From Pseudonocardia sp. (GTDB lineage: Bacteria > Actinomycetota > Actinomycetes > Mycobacteriales > Pseudonocardiaceae): a stretch of 35,235 bases of DNA. This document shows, piece by piece, positions 26,990 through 33,907 of this stretch; within the stretch, counting starts at the first letter, position 1, and each line of letters begins with the position of its first letter. The position numbers and the translations under genes are program-made. The notes beneath the pieces were generated by a model. The model made no database searches, was not told the origin of the DNA, and saw only the letters and a program-made list of their open reading frames with translations. The stretch spans positions 1 to 35,235 of the forward strand of contig JAKDNL010000011.1 of assembly GCA_030451825.1 (NCBI GenBank), in the 5' to 3' direction.

Positions 26990-28111
26990 TCAGCCGGCCG
27001 CGGGGTACCGGAGGACCCCGCGCAGGAAGTTGCCGGTACGCATGTCGGCGTAGCCGTCGTTGATGTCCTCGAGTGCATAGGTGCGCGAGACGACGGCGTC
27101 GAGATCGACGAGTCCCGCGGACCAGAGCTCGAGCAGCTTGGGGATGTCGGCCCGCGGGTTCGCGGAGCCGTAGAGCGTGCCGACGATCTGCTTCTCGGAC
27201 AGCGTCAGGTCCATGAAGTTCACCGCGACCTCGCGCTCCGCGGCGGGGTGGATGTTGGTGACGACGAGCCTGCCGCGCTTGGCGGTCATGGCGAGCGCCT
27301 TGCGGATGAGCTTCCCGTCGCCCCGGCCCATGGTGCAGATGAACTTGTCGACGCCGCGGTTCCAGGTGGCCTCGGTGACCACGCCGGGGGCCTCTTCCCA
27401 GCTCGTCGCGACGTGCGTGGCGCCCATGGCGAGCGCCTGGTCCTTCTTGGACGCCGCCGGGTCGAGCGCGACGATCACCCGCGCGCCGGCGAGCTTCGCG
27501 CCCTGGATGGCGGCCGCCCCGATGCCCCCCCCCCCGGCCACGACGACGGTGTCACCCGGCCGGACGTCGGCCGCGTAGACCGCCGAGCCCCAGCCGGTGA
27601 CGAAGCCGCAGCCCAGCAGGCAGGCCCGATCCAGCGGGACTGCCGGGTCGACCCGGATGCAGCTCGCCTCGTGGACCACGGTGTGGTGGGCGAACGAGCC
27701 GACCAGGCAGGCCGTGGCGATGTCCTGGCCGCGGCCGTGGTGACGGGCCGTGCCGTCGGCGATCTGCCGGCCGGTGTAGAGCCGGGCGCCGAGGTCACAG
27801 AGGCTCTGGTGCCCCGTCGAGCACGACGGGCAGCGCCCGCACGAGGGCATGAATCCGAAGACGACGTGGTCGCCGGGCCGGACCGAGGTGACCTTGTCGC
27901 CCACCGTGGTCACGACGCCCGCGCCCTCGTGCCCGCCGATGCAGGGCAGGTGGAAGGGCATGTCGCCGGAGACGATGTGCTCGTCGGAGTGGCACATCCC
28001 GGAGGCGTGCAGCTCGACCTGCACCTCCTGCGGCCCGGGGGGGTCGAGCTCGATCGTCTCGACCGACCAGGGCGCCTCGCGCTCCCAGAGCACCGCTGCC
28101 AGCGTCTCCAC
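26990..28111 (-). CDS. Zn-dependent alcohol dehydrogenase (NDMA-dependent-like)
   Basis: 373 aa from GTG 28111 preceded by AAGGAG; GMCHSDEHIVSGDMPFHLPCIGGHEGAGVV, CGRCPSCSTGHQSLCDLG. Confidence 0.9.
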   Translation of the reverse strand: METLAAVLWEREAPWSVETIELDPPGPQEVQVELHASGMCHSDEHIVSGDMPFHLPCIGGHEGAGVVTTVGDKVTSVRPGDHVVFGFMPSCGRCPSCSTGHQSLCDLGARLYTGRQIADGTARHHGRGQDIATACLVGSFAHHTVVHEASCIRVDPAVPLDRACLLGCGFVTGWGSAVYAADVRPGDTVVVAGGGGIGAAAIQGAKLAGARVIVALDPAASKKDQALAMGATHVATSWEEAPGVVTEATWNRGVDKFICTMGRGDGKLIRKALAMTAKRGRLVVTNIHPAAEREVAVNFMDLTLSEKQIVGTLYGSANPRADIPKLLELWSAGLVDLDAVVSRTYALEDINDGYADMRTGNFLRGVLRYPAAG

Positions 28112-28151
28112 GATCTGCTCCTTCAGGTAATTCCGGTATCGGTCGTCCGGC

Positions 28152-29612
28152 TCAGCGCGCGGCCGGGACGACGATCGACTGCTGTTCGACGAAGGCGGTG
28201 ACGCCCTCGGGCCCGCACTCGCGGCCGGTGCCCGAGCGGCGCATGCCGCCGAAGGGGCTGCCGAGATCCATGGCGGCCGAGGAGTTGACGGCGACCGAGC
28301 CGGCGGCGAACCGGCCCGCGAGGAGCTCGGCACGGTCCGGATCGGCGCTCCAGACGCTCCCGGCGAGGCCGTAGTCCGTGGAGTTGGCGATCCGGACGGC
28401 CTCGTCCACGTCGGTGTAGGGCAGGACCACCGCGACCGGGCCGAAGATCTCCTCGCGGGCGACCGGGACGGCCGGGTCGACGTCGGTGAACAGCACGGGC
28501 GCGACGTAGTGGCCTGCCGGCAGGTCGGGGGCGCCGGCGCGGCCCGCGACGCGGGCACCGGCGGCCTCGGCGTCGGCCACGATCCTCTCGATCCGCTGCT
28601 TCGCCCGGTCGTCGATCACCGGGCCGATCTCGGTCTCCTCGTCGGCCGGGTCACCGACACGCAGCGCCGAGATCCGGGCCGCGAGCGCCTCGGTGATCTC
28701 CTTCGCGCGCGAGCGGGGGACCAGGAACCGGGTCTGGGCGATGCAGATCTGCCCGCTGTTCGCCATCGCCCCGTCGACGAGGTCGTCGACGACGCGGTCG
28801 GTGAGCTCGACGTCGTCGAGCAACAGGGCGGCCGACCGGCCGCCCAGCTCGAGGGTGCAGCGGCGCTGGTCGCGGGCACAGAGCTCGCCGATCCGGGTAC
28901 CGACCGCCGTCGAGCCGGTGAAGCTGATCTTGTCGACGCCGGGATGCGAGACCAGGTGCTCACTCGCCTGCGCACCGGCGGGCAGCACGGTGAGCACCCC
29001 CTTCGGCAGGCCGGCCTCGGCGGCCACCTCGGCGAGGACGACGGCGGAGAGCGGGGCCAGCGGCGACGGTTTGAGGAGCACGGTGCAGCCGGCCAGCAGG
29101 GCTGGGGCGAGTTTCAGCACCGCGGTGAACAGCGGGGCGTTCCACGGCACGATCGCCCCGACCACGCCCACGGGCAGCCGGCGTACCCGGACCTCGCCGC
29201 CGACCAGCGCGGCGCGCGTCTCCACCCACGGATAGGAGGCCGCGAGTGCGCGGTGCACGTGCAGCACGCCGAGCGCGGTGCCGACCTGCCCGCCGACCGC
29301 CCAACCGCGCGGCGAGCCGACCTCGTCGGAGATGAGGTCGGCGAGCTCGTCCGTGCGGTCGCGCAGCAGCGTGCCCATCCTGCCGAGGATCTCGGCGCGC
29401 TCCTGCGGGGTCGTCCGAGCCCACGGGCCGGAGGCCAGGGCGGTGCGGGCGGCGGCCACGGCGGCGTCGACATCGGCGGTGTCCGCCTCCGCGACGGTGC
29501 CCACGATCTGCCCGGTGGCGGGGGAACGGACCTCGATGGTCCGGCCCGACGCGGACGCGCGGGGTCGCCCGCCGATCAGCAGCTTCTCATGGATGCGCAC
29601 GGTGGTCGTCAC
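28152..29612 (-). CDS. Aldehyde dehydrogenase
   Basis: 486 aa; GAIVPWNAPLFTAVLKLAPALLAGCTVLLKPSP, TLELGGRSAALLLDDV, GQICIAQTR. Confidence 0.93.
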   Translation of the reverse strand: MTTTVRIHEKLLIGGRPRASASGRTIEVRSPATGQIVGTVAEADTADVDAAVAAARTALASGPWARTTPQERAEILGRMGTLLRDRTDELADLISDEVGSPRGWAVGGQVGTALGVLHVHRALAASYPWVETRAALVGGEVRVRRLPVGVVGAIVPWNAPLFTAVLKLAPALLAGCTVLLKPSPLAPLSAVVLAEVAAEAGLPKGVLTVLPAGAQASEHLVSHPGVDKISFTGSTAVGTRIGELCARDQRRCTLELGGRSAALLLDDVELTDRVVDDLVDGAMANSGQICIAQTRFLVPRSRAKEITEALAARISALRVGDPADEETEIGPVIDDRAKQRIERIVADAEAAGARVAGRAGAPDLPAGHYVAPVLFTDVDPAVPVAREEIFGPVAVVLPYTDVDEAVRIANSTDYGLAGSVWSADPDRAELLAGRFAAGSVAVNSSAAMDLGSPFGGMRRSGTGRECGPEGVTAFVEQQSIVVPAAR

Positions 29613-29671
29613 GCTGGCTGGTACTCCCCGCTCGAGGGCGCCGCGGCGTCGCGACGGCTGGACAGACTTAT

Positions 29672-29690
29672 TCTGACAATGTGTCTACCA
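29672..29690 (+). promoter_or_regulatory. Candidate operator, site G (TCTGACAATGTGTCTACCA), overlapping TATTCT
   Basis: Close relative of site E; divergent ALDH/MaoC promoter region. Confidence 0.65.
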
Positions 29691-29738
29691 TTTGGCAAGC
29701 AGCGAGTGGGCCCTGTGCGGCGTGGACCGCTCCCGATT

Positions 29739-29757
29739 TCTGACGTAGCGTGTCGCG
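29739..29757 (+). promoter_or_regulatory. Candidate operator, site J, weaker (TCTGACGTAGCGTGTCGCG)
   Basis: Shares TCTGAC and GCGTGT core; upstream of the MaoC-like gene. Confidence 0.4.
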
Positions 29758-29804
29758 CAGTCCGGCGGGCTGCCGTCGTGGCGGCCCGGGAGGAGGAGGA
29801 TCCC

Positions 29805-30260
29805 ATGAGTGCCCCCGTGAGCGCCCCGGTCGGGACGCGCGGCGAGGAGTTCGAGGTGGTGGTCGAGCGGGGAAAGATCGCAGAGTTCGCCGCCGCGATG
29901 CAGTCCGCCGATCCGGCGTACCGCGGCGCCCAGGCGGTCGTCCCGCCGACGTTCCTGGCCAGCTCCGCCCTCTGGCGCCCGGAGTCGGCCCGGGTCGCGG
30001 TCGGGTTCGACCGCAGACGGCTGCTGCACGGTGAGCAGGAGTACGTGTTCCGTGGCCCGCCGCCCCGCGCGGGGCAGACGCTCACGGCTGTTGAGCGGGT
30101 CGACGAGCGCTATGCGAAGCCCGGCAAGAGGGGCGGTGAGATGCGTTTCTGCGTGGTGGTCACCGAGTTCCGGGACGAGGCGGGCACCCTGGTCGCCGAG
30201 GCCAGGGCCACCTACATCGAGCGAGCGGCCCGGCCGGCCGCCACGGACGAGGCATCATGA
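29805..30260 (+). CDS. MaoC N-terminal/FAS1-type dehydratase-like subunit
   Basis: 151 aa; FAAAMQSADPAYRGAQAVVPPTFLAS...HGEQEYVFRGPPPRAGQTL; preceded by AGGAGGAGGA. Confidence 0.8.
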   Translation: MSAPVSAPVGTRGEEFEVVVERGKIAEFAAAMQSADPAYRGAQAVVPPTFLASSALWRPESARVAVGFDRRRLLHGEQEYVFRGPPPRAGQTLTAVERVDERYAKPGKRGGEMRFCVVVTEFRDEAGTLVAEARATYIERAARPAATDEAS

Positions 30261-30673
30261 GCGCGCCGGCGACCGCGGTCGAGGTCGGCGCCCGGGCTCC
30301 GGCCCGGGACTACGGCCCGATGACCCCGCAGATGTTCGTCCGCTACTCCGGCGCCTCCGGGGACCTCAACCCGATGCATTACGACGACGCGATGGCGCGC
30401 TCGGCCGGCTATCCCTCGGTGTTCTCCCAGGGGATGCACGTGGCGGCGCTGCTGGCCGGATACGCGGTGGACTGGCTCGGTGCCGATGCGGTGCGCCGGT
30501 TCGGGGTGCGCTTTCGCGAGCAGGTCTACCCCGGCGACGTGCTGAGCTGCTCAGGCGAGGTCGTCGAGGCCGAGCCGCGCCCCGACGGGGTGTTGCTCAC
30601 CGTGTCGTTGGCGGCCAGCGTCGGGGAGCGCACTGCCGTCACGGCGATCGCGGACTTCCTGCTGCCGGGGTGA
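30257..30673 (+). CDS. MaoC-family (R)-hydratase
   Basis: 138 aa; FVRYSGASGDLNPMHYDDAMARSAGYPSVFSQGMH hydratase-2 motif. Confidence 0.88.
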   Translation: MSAPATAVEVGARAPARDYGPMTPQMFVRYSGASGDLNPMHYDDAMARSAGYPSVFSQGMHVAALLAGYAVDWLGADAVRRFGVRFREQVYPGDVLSCSGEVVEAEPRPDGVLLTVSLAASVGERTAVTAIADFLLPG

Positions 30674-30773
30674 CGCGGTAACCACTGCCGCGGTGCGGCG
30701 GTGATCGCCACGACCGGGGGTCGTCGGCGCCACGCCGTCCGCCCGGCGTCGGCCCCGGGGTGAGGTGGGCCTA

Positions 30774-30792
30774 TCATGGACACGATGTCAGA
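30774..30792 (-). promoter_or_regulatory. Candidate operator, site H (TCTGACATCGTGTCCATGA on minus strand) overlapping the start of the second tandem-TetR gene
   Basis: TCTGACAnnGTGTC shared with E and G; overlaps TATCAT -10-like box (30772-30777) and the ATGs at 30776/30785. Confidence 0.65.
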
Positions 30793-32098
30793 GAGCGGCG
30801 AGATCCTGCGACGCGACGGCTACTGGCCCGCGAGCCCGGTCGTCGGTCGTCGTGGCGCCCGCACCCGGCAGCGGATCGTCGTCGAGACCCTGAAGCTCTT
30901 CGAGACCCAGGGGTTCCACAGCACCTCAGTCGACGCGATCGCGAAGGCTGCAGGCACCTCACGCGCCACGCTCTACCAGTACTTCGAGAGCAAGGACCAG
31001 ATCTTCGTCGAGCTGCTCGACGAGTGCGGTGCCGCGCTGATGCGCGTCGTGCGCAGGCTGGGTGCACTCGGACCCACCCCGGAGGGCTTCGACAACCTGC
31101 ACTGGTGGCTCGGCGAATGGGCATGGGTCTACGACAAGTACGCCACGATGTTCGTGCAGTGGGCCAGCATCGACACCCCGGACGCCGCCGTCCGCCCACT
31201 GGTCATGGGCTTCGTCCGCTCCTACAACTCGCGGATCACCCGGCGGCTCGCGCAGAGCGGCGTCGAGGGGATGGCCCTGGACGCGGCGTCGCTCGCGCTG
31301 ACCGGGCTCGTGCACCGCTTCAACTATTTCCGGCACCGGGGCAACGTTCCGCTCCCCGGCGTCGACGAGTGCATCGACGGGCTCGCCGTGGTGATGCAGC
31401 TGATGCTGTTCCCGGACACCCCGCCGCAGGCGTTCGACCAGCTCGGGCCGGTCGAGACCACGCCTCTGCACCGGGTGCCGGAGTCGGTGACGATCGAGAT
31501 CGACCGCCCCCGGCCGAGCGCCCGCGCCGCCACGACCGTCGACGCGATCATGGCCACCGGAGCGCGACTGTTCGCCGAGCGCGGATACCACGGCACCGGG
31601 GTCGACGAGCTGGTCGCCGAGGCGGGGTTCGCCAGGGCGACCTTCTACAAGTACTTCGACGACAAGCTCGACCTGCTCCGCAGGCTGTCCGCGGAGTGTC
31701 AGGTCGTCGCGGTCGGGCTCGCGGGCCGGCTCGCCGCGCTCGATGCGACGCCAGGGCAGCTGCGGACGTGGCTGACCGACTTCGTCCCGTTCCACCGCCG
31801 CTACCTCGGGGTCTTCCGGGCCTGGGTCGACGGCGCGCTGACCGACCCGGGCCTCGTCGCGGCCGCGGAGGGCGGCAATGCCGCCATGCACGCCGCCGCC
31901 ATGCGGGTGCTCGCACAGCTGGAGCGGCCGTACCCGCTGGATCTCGACGTTGCGGCGGGGGTGTTCCTTGCGGTGCTCGATCGGCTCCCCGAGGCGATCC
32001 AGGAGTCCGCGCCCGACATCTCGGACTCGGAGATCGTGGACCTGATGGTCGAGGTCCTGGAGCGGGGCCTGCTCGTCGGAGAGCCCCGCACGCTGTAG
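30785..32098 (+). CDS. Transcriptional regulator with two tandem TetR domains (paralogue 2)
   Basis: 437 aa from ATG 30785 (alternative ATG 30776); N-HTH TSVDAIAKAAGTSRATLYQYFESKDQIF, C-HTH TGVDELVAEAGFARATFYKYFDDKLDLL. Confidence 0.9.
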   Translation: MSESGEILRRDGYWPASPVVGRRGARTRQRIVVETLKLFETQGFHSTSVDAIAKAAGTSRATLYQYFESKDQIFVELLDECGAALMRVVRRLGALGPTPEGFDNLHWWLGEWAWVYDKYATMFVQWASIDTPDAAVRPLVMGFVRSYNSRITRRLAQSGVEGMALDAASLALTGLVHRFNYFRHRGNVPLPGVDECIDGLAVVMQLMLFPDTPPQAFDQLGPVETTPLHRVPESVTIEIDRPRPSARAATTVDAIMATGARLFAERGYHGTGVDELVAEAGFARATFYKYFDDKLDLLRRLSAECQVVAVGLAGRLAALDATPGQLRTWLTDFVPFHRRYLGVFRAWVDGALTDPGLVAAAEGGNAAMHAAAMRVLAQLERPYPLDLDVAAGVFLAVLDRLPEAIQESAPDISDSEIVDLMVEVLERGLLVGEPRTL

Positions 32099-32111
32099 AC
32101 GCGCCGTCAGA
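32093..32111 (-). promoter_or_regulatory. Candidate operator, site K, weaker (TCTGACGGCGCGTCTACAG on minus strand)
   Basis: TCTGAC...GTCTAC resembles site G; sits at the TetR stop codon, upstream of flavin reductase. Confidence 0.4.
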
Positions 32112-32156
32112 AATGTGAGCTCGACTCCGTCTCGAGGCGTTGACCGGGGCTTCAGA

Positions 32157-32175
32157 TCGTGAACATAATGTCAGA
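32157..32175 (-). promoter_or_regulatory. Candidate operator, site I (TCTGACATTATGTTCACGA on minus strand)
   Basis: Matches A and C at TCTGACA, T9, G12-T13, and ACGA; upstream of flavin reductase. Confidence 0.65.
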
Positions 32176-32248
32176 AGCGGGTCGATGCTGTCGGTCGCCC
32201 CGACCCTCGTGGGGCTGCTCGCCCCGGTCAGCGTTGTCTGGAGTGGAC

Positions 32249-32848
32249 ATGCCAGTCGATCTCGATGCCGCGAACTATGCGCTCTCCGGCCTCCGGCCGT
32301 TCCCGGTGGCGGTGACCACCATCGAAGGCGGGGTGGCGAACGGACTGATGTCGCTGTCGGCGGGCGCCGCCAGCATCGTCCCGGAGGCGCCGCGCGCCAC
32401 CATCAGCCTCACCAAGTACAACAAGACGCACGACATGGTGCTGAGCTCCGGCGTCTTCGTGATGCACCTGCTCGCCGCCGCGCCGGAAGAGGCGCTGGAG
32501 GAGTCCCTGGAAATCCTCATGGGCCTGGGCGGCAGCTCGGGGCGCGACGGGGACAAGCTCACCGCGTTCCGGACCAAACCGGGGGTCACCGGGGCCCCGA
32601 TCCTGCTGGGCGCCCACAGCTACGTCGAGGCCCGCGTGGTGAGGTCCCTGGACATGGACGAGAGCACGCTGTTCGTGGGCGACGTTGTCGCCGCCGAGCG
32701 TTTCAGCCAGGACGAGCGGCTGCGGGTCGGTGAGGCCTGGAAGCGGCTGCCGAAGGAGTGGATCGAGCAGTACGACGCGAACCACGCCCCGCAGCTGGCC
32801 AGCGCCCGTCGATACCGCGGCCTGCCCGAGGATGGTCCCGCCCACTAG
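32249..32848 (+). CDS. Flavin reductase family (FMN-binding split barrel) protein
   Basis: 199 aa; MPVDLDAANYALSGLRPFPVAVTTIEGGVANGLMSLSAGAASIVPEAPRATISLTKYNKTHDMV...; start may extend in frame to 32159. Confidence 0.75.
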   Translation: MPVDLDAANYALSGLRPFPVAVTTIEGGVANGLMSLSAGAASIVPEAPRATISLTKYNKTHDMVLSSGVFVMHLLAAAPEEALEESLEILMGLGGSSGRDGDKLTAFRTKPGVTGAPILLGAHSYVEARVVRSLDMDESTLFVGDVVAAERFSQDERLRVGEAWKRLPKEWIEQYDANHAPQLASARRYRGLPEDGPAH

Positions 32849-33839
32849 GGCGTGTCTCCCATATGAGGCGTCCGGTTTGCGGGACGATCGCGCGGTGAGT
32901 TCGTCGAGATTCGCGGTGCTCTCGGATGCCCAGTGGCAGCGGATCGCTCCGTTGCTGCCCTCCAACGTGGGACGCCGCGGTCACCCGTTCGGCAACGACC
33001 GTCGAGTGGTCGAGGGGATCATCTACCGCTACCGGACCGGGCTGCCCTGGCGCGATCTACCGCGGGAACAGTTCGGGCCGTGGCAGACAGTGTGGAAGCG
33101 CCACCGCCGCTACGCCGCGCAGGGCACCTGGGACCGGGTACTGGCGGCGCTGCTGGCCCAGGCCGACGCCGCAGGCAAGATCGACTGGACCGTGTCGGTG
33201 GACGCTACGATTAACCGGGCCCACCAGCACGCCACGAACACGACCCGCCCCGAGCAGGACACAGGGGGCACGGTCGAACTACACGAAACCGCCACCGGGG
33301 TTCCTGCCCAGCCCACTGGGCGGACCGCGTGAACCAGCAGGTCACGGCATCGGCCGCTCCCGTGGCGGCCTGACCACCAAGATCCATGCAGCGGTCGACC
33401 GACACGGCCGCCCGCTGGCACTGGTGGTGACCGGCGGGCAGCGCAACGACGGCGCGATGCTCGAACAGGTCCTGGCCGACATCGCCGTGCCCCGCCTGGG
33501 CGCGGGCCGCCCCCGAACCCGGCCCGACACCGTCGTCGCCGACCGGGCCTACTCCTCGGGAGTCAACCGGCGCGCGCTGGCCCGCCGCGGGATCACCACC
33601 GCCATCCCGCAGAAGAAGGACGAAATCGCAGCCCGCCAACGCCGCGGCTCCGCCGGCGGGAGGCCGCCCGGACTCGACACCGAGACCTACAAGGGCCGCA
33701 ACGTCGTCGAACGCCACTTCGCGCTGACCAAGCAATGGCGCGCCCTGGCCACCCGATACGACAAACTCGCCATCACCTACCGCGCCGCCACCGTCCTCAG
33801 CGCCTGCATCACCTGGTCACGACTATTGGGAGACATGCC
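32849..33839 (+). mobile_element. IS5-type insertion sequence (IS427-like group by target and ends)
   Basis: Imperfect terminal inverted repeats GGCGTGTCTCCCATA / GGCATGTCTCCCAATA (right end reverse-complemented), flanked by CTAG at 32845-32848 and 33840-33843; two-frame DDE transposase inside. Confidence 0.85.
32895..33332 (+). CDS. IS5-family transposase, first frame
   Basis: VSSSRFAVLSDAQWQRIAPLLPSNVGRRGHPFGNDRRVVEGIIYRYRTGLPWRDLPREQFGPWQTVWKRHRRY...DWTVSVDATINRAHQHA. Confidence 0.85.
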   Translation: MSSSRFAVLSDAQWQRIAPLLPSNVGRRGHPFGNDRRVVEGIIYRYRTGLPWRDLPREQFGPWQTVWKRHRRYAAQGTWDRVLAALLAQADAAGKIDWTVSVDATINRAHQHATNTTRPEQDTGGTVELHETATGVPAQPTGRTA

Positions 33840-33843
33840 CTAG
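33301..33843 (+). CDS. IS5-family transposase, second frame (needs frameshift; start is approximate)
   Basis: GIGRSRGGLTTKIHAAVDRHGRPLALVVTGGQRNDG...DTVVADRAYSSG...YKGRNVVERHFALTKQWRALATRYDKLAITYRAATVLSACITWSRLLGDMP; stop TAG lies in the right-hand CTAG. Confidence 0.8.
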   Translation, partial: FLPSPLGGPREPAGHGIGRSRGGLTTKIHAAVDRHGRPLALVVTGGQRNDGAMLEQVLADIAVPRLGAGRPRTRPDTVVADRAYSSGVNRRALARRGITTAIPQKKDEIAARQRRGSAGGRPPGLDTETYKGRNVVERHFALTKQWRALATRYDKLAITYRAATVLSACITWSRLLGDMP

Positions 33844-33853
33844 TAGCTCCGAG

Positions 33854-33899
33854 GTCACCGCGAGGGGAAGGACCGTGACGTCCTTCCCCTCGCGGTGAC
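33854..33899. terminator. Strong bidirectional hairpin terminator
   Basis: Perfect 20-bp arms GTCACCGCGAGGGGAAGGAC / GTCCTTCCCCTCGCGGTGAC with 6-nt loop, between convergent genes. Confidence 0.85.
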
Positions 33900-33907
33900 A
33901 CAAGCGC

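Noticed and set aside
7035-32175. Explaining the TCTGACA element simply as a promoter -10 motif (TATTCT / extended -10)
   Set aside because: Some copies do overlap -10-like boxes, but the conserved GT and ACGA positions downstream and both orientations relative to genes are not expected from a -10 alone. Kept as an alternative to test.
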